From NCBI GenBank assembly GCA_025736915.1, contig CP107049.1, positions 3,472,001 through 3,536,000 on the forward strand: a stretch of DNA of 64,000 bases, given 5' to 3'. Shown one piece after another: positions 26,933-34,481 of the stretch; the first letter of the stretch is position 1; the number at the start of each line of letters is the position of its first letter. The stretch is from Acinetobacter nosocomialis (GTDB taxonomy: Bacteria > Pseudomonadota > Gammaproteobacteria > Pseudomonadales > Moraxellaceae). The translations under genes were made by a program, and so were the position numbers. The notes below the pieces were generated by a model that saw nothing but the letters and a program-made list of their open reading frames with translations, was not told the DNA's origin and did not search any database.

Positions 26933-27601
26933 ATGATAAATAAAATCACCAGTGACATTGAACCGATTTTAAAAGCTATTCCTGATGGAGCAACCATCAT
27001 GACAGGCGGGTTTGGTGTGACGGGGCAACCTGCTGAATTAATTGAAGCCTTAATCGATTTAGGAAAAAAAGAACTGACCATTGTAAATAACAATGCGGCT
27101 TCTGGTGATCGTGGTTTAACAAATCTGATTATTGCGGGTTGCGTTAAAAAAATGATTTGTTCATTTCCGAAATCTGCTGGATCAACCGTTTTTCAAGACT
27201 TATATCGAGCTGGAAAAATCGAGTTGGAACTAGTTCCGCAAGGTAATTTGGCATGTCGTATTCAGGCTGCTGGCGCAGGCTTAGGCGCTATTTTTACGCC
27301 GACTGGTTATGGCACCAAAGTTGCCGAGGGCAAAGAAACCCGCACCATTAATGGTAAAAATTATGTACTTGAATATCCACTTGAGGCTGATTTTGCACTG
27401 ATTTATGCCGATAAAGCCGACCGCTGGGGTAATTTAACTTATCGCAAAGCAGCCCGCAATTTTGGGCCAATTATGGCAAAAGCCGCTAAGACCACGATTG
27501 TTCAAGTGAATGACACCGTAGAGCTAGGAACGCTTGACCCCGAGTGCATTATTACACCGGGAATTTTTGTTCAGCACGTTGTAAAAGTAGGAGATATCTA
27601 A
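26933..27601 (+). CDS. 3-oxoacid/dicarboxylate CoA-transferase, subunit A (PcaI/DcaI-like)
   Basis: The 222-residue alpha subunit of a class I CoA transferase has the GGFGVTGQPAELIEAL CoA-binding start, NNAASGDRGLTNLI and the ADRWGNLTYRKAARNFGP motif of the family. With subunit B it moves CoA from succinyl-CoA to an acid; PcaIJ and DcaIJ act on 3-oxoadipate or adipate-like acids. Its stop overlaps the subunit B start by one base (TAATG), so the two are translationally coupled. Confidence 0.88.
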   Translation: MINKITSDIEPILKAIPDGATIMTGGFGVTGQPAELIEALIDLGKKELTIVNNNAASGDRGLTNLIIAGCVKKMICSFPKSAGSTVFQDLYRAGKIELELVPQGNLACRIQAAGAGLGAIFTPTGYGTKVAEGKETRTINGKNYVLEYPLEADFALIYADKADRWGNLTYRKAARNFGPIMAKAAKTTIVQVNDTVELGTLDPECIITPGIFVQHVVKVGDI

Positions 27602-28254
27602 TGTCAGTTCAAAAGCGTTCTCGTGAAGATATTGCCAAACTCATCGCCAATGACATTCCTGAAGGTTCCTATGTCAATTTAGGTATTGGCTTACCGACCA
27701 ACGTTGCTAAATTTTTGCCCAAAGACAAAGAAATCTTTTTACATTCGGAAAATGGGGTTTTAGCTTTTGGGCCGCCGCCACAGCCTGGTGAAGAAGACCA
27801 AGATTTAGTCAATGCTGGAAAAGAACTTGTCACTTTATTAGATGGTGGTTGTTTTATGCATCATGGTGACTCGTTTGACATTATGCGTGGCGGTCATCTG
27901 GACATTTGCGTGATTGGTGCATTCCAAGTTGCGGTAAATGGGGACTTGGCAAATTGGCATACTGGTAAAGCAGATGATGTACCCGCGGTCGGCGGTGCTA
28001 TGGATTTGGCGGTCGGTGCAAAAACGATTTATGTCTATATGGAACATGTCACTAAAAAAGGTGAGTCTAAAATTGTAAAAGAACTGAGCTACCCAATGAC
28101 GGGTGAGCAGTGTGTCAATCGTATTTATACCGATTTATGCATTATTGAGCTCAAAGACCAAAAAGCTTATGTCACAGAAATGGTGGAAGGTCTTAGTTTT
28201 GATGAATTACAAGCAGTCACAGACTGTGAACTAATCGATGCACGTGTAGCCTAA
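27601..28254 (+). CDS. 3-oxoacid/dicarboxylate CoA-transferase, subunit B (PcaJ/DcaJ-like)
   Basis: The 217-residue beta subunit carries the catalytic glutamate in the class I motif HSENGVLAFGP (near residue 50), preceded by VNLGIGLPTNVAKF. It also has GGHLDICVIGAFQV and GAMDLAVGAK. ATG 27601 overlaps the stop of subunit A; the longer frame from 27544 is an artefact of the previous gene. It provides activation of the imported acid in the dca-like operon. Confidence 0.9.
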   Translation: MSVQKRSREDIAKLIANDIPEGSYVNLGIGLPTNVAKFLPKDKEIFLHSENGVLAFGPPPQPGEEDQDLVNAGKELVTLLDGGCFMHHGDSFDIMRGGHLDICVIGAFQVAVNGDLANWHTGKADDVPAVGGAMDLAVGAKTIYVYMEHVTKKGESKIVKELSYPMTGEQCVNRIYTDLCIIELKDQKAYVTEMVEGLSFDELQAVTDCELIDARVA

Positions 28255-28291
28255 ATACACACGGAAAAAATGCTTCTTTAAGGATTAAAAG

Positions 28292-29608
28292 ATGAAAAAA
28301 TTAATTTTAGCTGCAGCTTGCGCTGCGGCTTCAGGGACTATTTTTGCAAATTCTTCAGATACGACAGAACAAAGAATTAATTTGCTAGAAACCGAGCTGC
28401 AAAAATTAAAAGCAGAACTTGCTGCTCAGAAACAAACTCAAAATAATTTACAGGTCAAACAGGTAAAGATCGAAGAGAACATTGAAAAAACTAAAGCGAC
28501 TGTAACAGAGAAGCCTGTTGCTCCTTCGTGGGTCACTTGGACGGATAATGTTAAGGTTTACGGTATTGCCCGTATTGATGCAGCGGTTGATTTCAAATCA
28601 TCACCAGACTCGGGCGGTAGAACGACCAGCAGCTTGTACCGAACACCTTTTGAAAGTGAAAAACGTTCAAACCATGCACGCTCTGATGCCATGATTAATG
28701 CAAGCCGATTAGGTGTTTATTTTAATAGCCCAAATAAAGCTGTGACGGGAAATATTGAAGCCGATTTCTTCGATAGCTCTAACATGGGAACGGGCGATGG
28801 TAAATTCCGTATCCGTCATGCTTTTTTCACTTATAAAGACTGGACCTTTGGTCAAACATGGTCACTCATGTCTAATATGGAAACCCGTACAGAAGCTGTC
28901 GATTACACCCAATTTGTGGGAACTTCTTATACACGTACTCCTCAAATTCGCTATGACTGGAAAATCGATGCCAATAATGATTTAAAAGTAGCCTTAGAAT
29001 ACACAGGTTCAAGAGTCTCTGCATTTCCAACTTTAACGGGTCGCTATAGCTTTAAACAAGGACCTTTAACGGCACTTGCGCAAGGCTTTATTAATGAAAA
29101 GTCTACAGATGTCGCAACTGCCACGGTGAAGAAAGTAAGCTGGGGCGCTGGAGGCGGCTTAAAATATCAACTCACACCACAACAATCGGTACAAGCAAAT
29201 TATCAATATATTGTTGGTGATCAAAAATTTATGCCGTACACCACCCAAAGTGGTTTGGCAAATTCAACAAATTTAAATGCCGCGGGTGATTTCTCTTTAA
29301 ACGAAAAAAAAACAGATTTGGTTATGAATAAGTTGAATAGCATCAATATTGGTTATTCATATAAATTCAATGAGCAATGGCGTGCAAACTTATCGGCTTC
29401 AATGTTTGATTATGATGACGACACTGCTTATGCCAAACTCAACCCAGATGCCAACAAACGCTTAACGGACTACGCAGCTAACGTCTTTTATTCACCGATT
29501 GAGCAAATGGATATTGGGATGGAATATCACCAAGGCAAACGAGAAGTGTTTGACGGCAGAACCGCTGATGTATCACGTGTAAATTTTGTATCGATGTATA
29601 AATTTTAA
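28292..29608 (+). CDS. DcaP-like outer membrane porin, copy 1
   Basis: The 438-residue protein has a signal peptide (MKKLILAAACAAASG, cleavage near IFA-NS), a short coiled coil (INLLETELQKLKAELAAQKQ, about residues 30-49) and a long beta-barrel domain ending in a terminal phenylalanine (MYKF), typical for Bam-inserted porins. DcaP porins are trimers with an N-terminal coiled coil that let dicarboxylates pass. The operon position between the CoA transferase and an MFS gene agrees. AAGGATTAAAAG is its ribosome site. A second DcaP-like porin lies at 49423-50709. Confidence 0.87.
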   Translation: MKKLILAAACAAASGTIFANSSDTTEQRINLLETELQKLKAELAAQKQTQNNLQVKQVKIEENIEKTKATVTEKPVAPSWVTWTDNVKVYGIARIDAAVDFKSSPDSGGRTTSSLYRTPFESEKRSNHARSDAMINASRLGVYFNSPNKAVTGNIEADFFDSSNMGTGDGKFRIRHAFFTYKDWTFGQTWSLMSNMETRTEAVDYTQFVGTSYTRTPQIRYDWKIDANNDLKVALEYTGSRVSAFPTLTGRYSFKQGPLTALAQGFINEKSTDVATATVKKVSWGAGGGLKYQLTPQQSVQANYQYIVGDQKFMPYTTQSGLANSTNLNAAGDFSLNEKKTDLVMNKLNSINIGYSYKFNEQWRANLSASMFDYDDDTAYAKLNPDANKRLTDYAANVFYSPIEQMDIGMEYHQGKREVFDGRTADVSRVNFVSMYKF

Positions 29609-29626
29609 AATAGGGCGTAATTAAAA

Positions 29627-30844
29627 ATGGAAAAAATAGTTGAGCCCAATGCAGAAAATATACTGTCAAAAAGCTTTATTTTTATCATGGCAATGACATG
29701 TGGAATTTGTGCGGGTTCAAACTATTATAACCAGCCCTTAATCTATTCGATTGCTGAAGCATTAAAAGTTAATGCTGATCAAGTTGCTTTAACTATTGTG
29801 ATTAGCCAACTGTCATATGCAGTTGGCCTTTTTATATTAGTTCCCCTAGGCGACTTTTTTGAAAAGCGCAGTTATATTTGCTTGCTCATGTGTTGTACGG
29901 GGCTTGCACAAGTAGGGTTATCCTTAAGTCAAACCTTGCCAGCTTTATATGGCTTTACCTTTTTAGCCACATTCTTTTCGATTGCAACTCAAGTTTTAGT
30001 TCCTTTCGCCGCAGGTCTAGCTAGTCCGAAAAAAAGCCCTCAAGTTGTAGGCACTCTCATGAGCGGTTTGTTCTTAGGAATATTGTTGGCGCGTTCTATT
30101 GCAGGCTTGCTTTCTACAGTTTGGTCTTGGCATGCGGTTTATTTAATTAGTGGAATCGTCATTTTGGTGTTTGCATGGGTAATGTGGGTGAAGTTACCAG
30201 TTGCGCGCAAATCCCACCAACTCAATATTCTACAGATTTATGGTTCATTATTTTCATTAGCAGCTCATCAGCCTCATTTACTGCGCCGTGGTTTGGCAGG
30301 GGGAATTGGCTTTGGAATTTTGGCTCTGATTTTTACTACTATGACTTTTATTTTGGCGAATGAGCCTTATCACTTTAACGATTTCCAGATTGGTTTATTT
30401 GGGATTGTTGGACTGGCAGGTGTGTTTGCGACCCCTTGGGCAGGTAAGAAAATTGCAGCTGGCCTTGAGAATAAAATTGCAGTGATTTGCATGGGCTTAT
30501 TAATAAGTGCATGGATACCACTATTTTTTGCACAGCAGTCTCTCGTGGCCTACGCTGTAGGGGTTGTTATGGCGTACTTTGGTTTGTCGGCATTTCATGT
30601 ACTTAACCAAAATCTGGTCTACCGAATTTCGGCCGATGCACGTTCTCGTATTAATTCAATTTATATGACCTTATATTTTGGTGGAGCCGCCTTAGGTTCT
30701 TTTATTGCGGTGTATGCTTGGAAACACTGGGGATGGGAAGCATGTGCCGCTTTAGGTTTAGCGATGGCAATGTTAAGTTTCGTGATTGATCGCTTAGATT
30801 TTTATGAAATGAACAAAATTGCAAAGCAAGAAAAAGCTCCCTAA
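29627..30844 (+). CDS. MFS transporter (DHA-type exporter), copy 2
   Basis: The 405-residue membrane protein has about twelve helices, with CGICAGSNYYNQPLIYSIAE and VPLGDFFEKRSYICL near the start. It matches copy 1 at 17505-18689 over most of its length. It begins 18 bases after the porin stop and is the last gene of the rightward operon. It may export excess acid or a toxic intermediate. A hairpin overlapping its stop codon ends the operon. Confidence 0.82.
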   Translation: MEKIVEPNAENILSKSFIFIMAMTCGICAGSNYYNQPLIYSIAEALKVNADQVALTIVISQLSYAVGLFILVPLGDFFEKRSYICLLMCCTGLAQVGLSLSQTLPALYGFTFLATFFSIATQVLVPFAAGLASPKKSPQVVGTLMSGLFLGILLARSIAGLLSTVWSWHAVYLISGIVILVFAWVMWVKLPVARKSHQLNILQIYGSLFSLAAHQPHLLRRGLAGGIGFGILALIFTTMTFILANEPYHFNDFQIGLFGIVGLAGVFATPWAGKKIAAGLENKIAVICMGLLISAWIPLFFAQQSLVAYAVGVVMAYFGLSAFHVLNQNLVYRISADARSRINSIYMTLYFGGAALGSFIAVYAWKHWGWEACAALGLAMAMLSFVIDRLDFYEMNKIAKQEKAP

Positions 30845-30854
30845 ACAGGAGCTT
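30834..30854. terminator. Terminator-like hairpin
   Basis: AAGCTCC-7 bases-GGAGCTT spans the stop codon of MFS copy 2 and is followed by an AT-rich stretch. It lies between convergent genes. Confidence 0.5.
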
Positions 30855-30864
30855 AAATATTTTA

Positions 30865-31299
30865 TTATTTGCGAATAATCATTAAGGTTGCCGAGGCAAA
30901 AGCATACACTTTGCCGTTCTCATCTACAATTTTACCTTCGGTACTAATAATATTACGGCCCGCATTGATCAACTCGGCTGTCGCATAGTAAGACGTATCC
31001 ACCTGCATGGGGCGGATCATTTTTACATTTAAATCAATGGTTCCATAGCCGACACCATGTTCGAGTAAAGTGTGAGCTGCACTGCCTGTTGCTGTATCTA
31101 AAGCTGTGGCGCAAAAGCCGCCGTGCACACCGCCTTGAATATTTCTATGTTCTTTGCGAGGGGTAACTTTATAAGTTGCTTTACCTTCGGAAACTTCAAC
31201 GAGTTCCATTGGTATGGTGTGAGCCATAGGTGATGGAGAAACTTCACCATTTTTTAAAGCGGTTAAAAACTCAAGACCTGTGTATTTCGGGCTTTCCAT
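30865..31299 (-). CDS. Hotdog-fold thioesterase, PaaI type
   Basis: The 144-residue single-hotdog protein has the PaaI/4HBT motif HRNIQGGVHGGFCATALDTA (about residues 46-65), in which the glycine-rich loop and aspartate form the active site. It probably hydrolyses stalled acyl-CoA intermediates and frees CoA. It is divergent from the 600-residue acyl-CoA dehydrogenase, with two weak IclR-type sites between them. It is separate from the larger thioesterase-like protein at 33617. Confidence 0.85.
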   Translation of the reverse strand: MESPKYTGLEFLTALKNGEVSPSPMAHTIPMELVEVSEGKATYKVTPRKEHRNIQGGVHGGFCATALDTATGSAAHTLLEHGVGYGTIDLNVKMIRPMQVDTSYYATAELINAGRNIISTEGKIVDENGKVYAFASATLMIIRK

Positions 31300-31365
31300 G
31301 ACTCGTCCTTGGATAATTAAGCAATCTAATTACGATACTATAAATTGAATTTTTACGGAATAAAA

Positions 31366-31380
31366 TTTTGCAATACAAAA
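31366..31380. promoter_or_regulatory. Putative IclR operator
   Basis: TTTTGCA-A-TACAAAA matches the shared motif at 11 of 14 half-site positions and is nearly palindromic itself. Confidence 0.35.
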
Positions 31381-31504
31381 TTAAAATTTATTCTGATTAC
31401 GCAGTGATAATTACTTTTTATTCTATATTTGTATTTAAAACATGTATTTATGCTTTATATTTATTTTTGAGTTACGATAATTTTATTAAATTAGTGAAAA
31501 TATA

Positions 31505-31519
31505 TTTTGCTATAAGAAA
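31505..31519. promoter_or_regulatory. Weak putative IclR operator
   Basis: TTTTGCT-A-TAAGAAA matches at 10 of 14 half-site positions, about 100 bases before the acyl-CoA dehydrogenase. Confidence 0.3.
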
Positions 31520-31617
31520 TTTTTTGATATTTTGGTGAGATTGAAACAATAAAAGTCCATTTTAAGGAAAAACGATATCTGCCCATGATACAGGCAGAGA
31601 GGTGAAAGGAAAAAACT

Positions 31618-33420
31618 ATGCCTTTATATAAAGCTCCATTACGCGATATGCAATTTGTACTGCATGAAATGCTTCAAACAGAACAGAACTATCAAGGTTT
31701 AAGCAAATACCAGGAAAGCGTAAATCGAGAATTAATTGATCAATACTTAGAGGCAGCAGCAGATTTTTGTGAAAATGAATTGGCGCCCATAAATCAAAAT
31801 GGCGATCAGGAAGGCTGTCATTTAAATCAAGGCGTAGTCACAACGCCGAAAGGTTTTAAAGAAGCCTACCAAAAATATGCTGAGCTTGGATTTACCTCTT
31901 TAACCGCCGATCCAGAATATGGCGGACAAGGCTTACCAACATTGCTGCGGATTGCGGTTTCTGAAATGTTATGTGGTTCTAATTGGGCATGGGCAATGTA
32001 TCCGGGCTTGTCTCATGGTGCAATGAGAACCATTGAGCATCATGGCACCGAGCAACAAAAACAGAAGTTTTTGGCTAAGCTCATTAGTGGTGTCTGGACC
32101 GGAACCATGTGTTTAACCGAATCACATGCGGGTTCGGACCTTGGGTTAATTAGAACGAAAGCAGAACCCAATCCGGACGGTAGTTACTCAATTACGGGTG
32201 AAAAGATTTTTATCTCGGCAGGTGAACACGATCTTTCTGAAAATATTATTCATATTGTTTTAGCCCGTCTGCCTCAGGCACCCGCAGGGACTAAAGGTAT
32301 TTCTTTATTTATTGTTCCAAAATTTAATGTGAGTGACGACGGTCAGGTACTGGACCGTAATAAAGTCGTTTGTAGTGCGATTGAACATAAAATGGGGATT
32401 CATGGCAATGCGACCTGTGTACTGAATTTTGATGGCGCAAAAGGTTATTTGATTGGTCCTGAAAATCGCGGACTCAATTGTATGTTTACCTTCATGAATA
32501 CCGCACGTATTGGAACAGCAGTACAAGGGTTTGCTGCTTCTGAAATTTCATTTCAAGGCGCATTAAGTTATGCCAAAGAGCGACTCGCCATGCGATCGTT
32601 ATCTGGTCCTAAATATCCTGAAAAAAATGCCGATCCAATTATTGTGCATCCCGCTGTGCGCTCGATGCTAATGACGCAAAAAGCTTTTTCTGAAGGTGGT
32701 CGTGCACTGGCTTACTTTTTAGCTCAGCATGTTGATATTGTAGAAAGTTCAAATGATCAGGAACAGCAAAAACACTCTGATGAATTACTGGCTTTTTTAA
32801 CGCCAATTGCCAAAGCTTTTTTAACAGAATCAGGCAATGAATCTGCAAAGCATGGTGTTCAAGTATTTGGCGGCCACGGCTTCATTGTTGAGCATGGTAT
32901 GGAGCAAATTGTACGTGATGCGCGTATCTCAACATTGTATGAGGGAACGACCGAAATCCAGTCTTTAGATCTACTTGCACGTAAAGTCCTCAAATCGGAA
33001 GGCAAACTTCTAAAAAATATGACGGACTTAATTGATCAATTTATTGGTCAACAGCAATCAAATGAAGTGCTGACACCTTATTTAGAAAAATTAGCTGAGC
33101 TTAAGCAACAATGGTTGTCACTGACCAAAACGATTGCAGAGAAAGCCAAACACAACCCAGAAGAAATAGGGGCCGCTTCAGTAGATTATCTTTATTTTTC
33201 CAGTTACGTCGTGTTCGCTTATTTGTGGGCTCGAATGGCACAAGTTGCCCATGAAAAATTAGAGGCAGGTACACAAGAAGAAGCTTTTTATAAAGCAAAG
33301 TTAACGACAGCTAAGTTTTTCTATCAAAAACTTTTACATCGTACACAGAGCCATGCTGCTTCTATTGAGTCTGGCGCTGAATCTGTGATGGAGCTTGATC
33401 AAGATGCTTTTGCATTTTAA
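31618..33420 (+). CDS. Long acyl-CoA dehydrogenase with C-terminal extension (DmdC-like architecture)
   Basis: At 600 residues this is far longer than the usual 380-residue enzymes. It starts with MPLYKAPLRDMQFVL, the special N terminus of the long family. It then has CLTESHAGSDLGLIRTKA, VFGGHGFIVEHGMEQIVRDAR and the catalytic glutamate in LYEGTTEIQSLDLL, and ends in a roughly 120-residue C-terminal domain. Members include DmdC (methylmercaptopropionyl-CoA) and FadE-like proteins for medium or long chains. AAAGGA precedes ATG 31618. A thioesterase-like gene follows in the same direction. Confidence 0.87.
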   Translation: MPLYKAPLRDMQFVLHEMLQTEQNYQGLSKYQESVNRELIDQYLEAAADFCENELAPINQNGDQEGCHLNQGVVTTPKGFKEAYQKYAELGFTSLTADPEYGGQGLPTLLRIAVSEMLCGSNWAWAMYPGLSHGAMRTIEHHGTEQQKQKFLAKLISGVWTGTMCLTESHAGSDLGLIRTKAEPNPDGSYSITGEKIFISAGEHDLSENIIHIVLARLPQAPAGTKGISLFIVPKFNVSDDGQVLDRNKVVCSAIEHKMGIHGNATCVLNFDGAKGYLIGPENRGLNCMFTFMNTARIGTAVQGFAASEISFQGALSYAKERLAMRSLSGPKYPEKNADPIIVHPAVRSMLMTQKAFSEGGRALAYFLAQHVDIVESSNDQEQQKHSDELLAFLTPIAKAFLTESGNESAKHGVQVFGGHGFIVEHGMEQIVRDARISTLYEGTTEIQSLDLLARKVLKSEGKLLKNMTDLIDQFIGQQQSNEVLTPYLEKLAELKQQWLSLTKTIAEKAKHNPEEIGAASVDYLYFSSYVVFAYLWARMAQVAHEKLEAGTQEEAFYKAKLTTAKFFYQKLLHRTQSHAASIESGAESVMELDQDAFAF

Positions 33421-33616
33421 TGAATCGTAATATCTAGAATCACTGGGTGAAATTGACATGCAAAATTTTACCTAGTGATTAAATTTGTAATTTTAGACTC
33501 ATGAGTTTTTGGTAGGAAAAACCAGTTGAGCCAAAGAAATAGAGGGTTAACATAAGCATTAAAACGTGAATTTTCATCAAATATAGATGTTGGATAAGGA
33601 CTACGGAAAGAAAATC

Positions 33617-34420
33617 ATGAATGCTTATTATCAATTACTGAATAGAACAATTGGTCCTCAAGGTGAAGTCATTGCTCATTATTGCTCAACTGTTCATGCA
33701 CAAGGGGCTTGGAATCCTCATGAACAGCACATGGCGCCTGCAAGTGGTGTAATCGCAGCAGAGTTAGAGCAGTTTTCACCACGACAAGATATGCGAATTG
33801 GTCGAATTAGTTTTGATATTTTTGGATTGATTGCATTTGGTGAATTTACGATTAAGACACATGTGATTCGTGCCGGTAAAACCATTGAATTGATTGAAGC
33901 CGAAATGCAAGCACAAGGTAAAACCTGTATTGTGGCTAGAGCATGGCGCATGTGTACTCAAGACAGTTCCGAGATTGCGGGGCTTGAAGATCAGCTAGTT
34001 CATCATCCAGATACCTTTACAGAATGGACAGGTATGAAAAGATGGCCGGGTGGTTTTATCCAGACACTCGTCACTAAAACTGATGATCAGCATCGCGCAG
34101 GTAAAGGGATTGTTTGGCTCAATAATGATAAAGAAATGGTTGAAGGACAGCCGACCACAGATTTTGCCCATTTGATTGGCATGATAGATACAGCAAACGG
34201 GATTGTGCCAAGACAAGAAGGAGAATTTACGTGGGGCTTCCCAAATCTTGATTTGCAAGTTCACATGCACCGTTATCCGCAAGGTAAATGGTTAGGTCTG
34301 GAAACCGTTCAGCAATATGGCTCAGATGGTATTGGTTTAACCAGTGCGGTTTTACATGATGTGTATGGTCCATTTGGGCGAAGCGAGCAGATTTTGACTT
34401 TACGTAAAATGACTAAATAA
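33617..34420 (+). CDS. Acyl-CoA thioesterase family protein (double hotdog)
   Basis: The 267-residue protein looks like a TesB-type double-hotdog thioesterase: an N-terminal half with MAPASGVIAAELEQFSPRQD and MRIGRISFDIFG, and a C-terminal half with TTDFAHLIGMIDTANGIVPRQ and GFPNLDLQVHMHRYPQG. The aspartates of the second half fit the TesB catalytic set. The start at 33617 has GGAAAG upstream; the frame is open from TTG 33587. It ends at a strong terminator. It may supply free acid or CoA in the same acyl-CoA metabolism; substrate unknown. Confidence 0.75.
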   Translation: MNAYYQLLNRTIGPQGEVIAHYCSTVHAQGAWNPHEQHMAPASGVIAAELEQFSPRQDMRIGRISFDIFGLIAFGEFTIKTHVIRAGKTIELIEAEMQAQGKTCIVARAWRMCTQDSSEIAGLEDQLVHHPDTFTEWTGMKRWPGGFIQTLVTKTDDQHRAGKGIVWLNNDKEMVEGQPTTDFAHLIGMIDTANGIVPRQEGEFTWGFPNLDLQVHMHRYPQGKWLGLETVQQYGSDGIGLTSAVLHDVYGPFGRSEQILTLRKMTK

Positions 34421-34434
34421 ATTTTTGAGCCAAT

Positions 34435-34464
34435 AAAAAAGTCATCCCTAAGGATGACTTTTTT
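34435..34464. terminator. Bidirectional terminator
   Basis: A six-A run, GTCATCC-CTAA-GGATGAC and a six-T run form a strong hairpin between the thioesterase and the convergent oxidoreductase gene. Confidence 0.9.
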
Positions 34465-34481
34465 ATTTTGAGATTTAATTT

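Larger units (their letters stand above)
31300..31617. other. Divergent promoter region with two weak IclR-type sites
   Basis: This very AT-rich spacer separates the thioesterase and acyl-CoA dehydrogenase genes. Besides the sites at 31366 and 31505, I see no gene or RNA. Confidence 0.5.

Noticed and set aside
10324..31299. Catabolic genomic island carried by a mobile element
   Set aside because: No integrase, transposase, tRNA border or direct repeats are visible, and composition is like that of neighbouring core genes.
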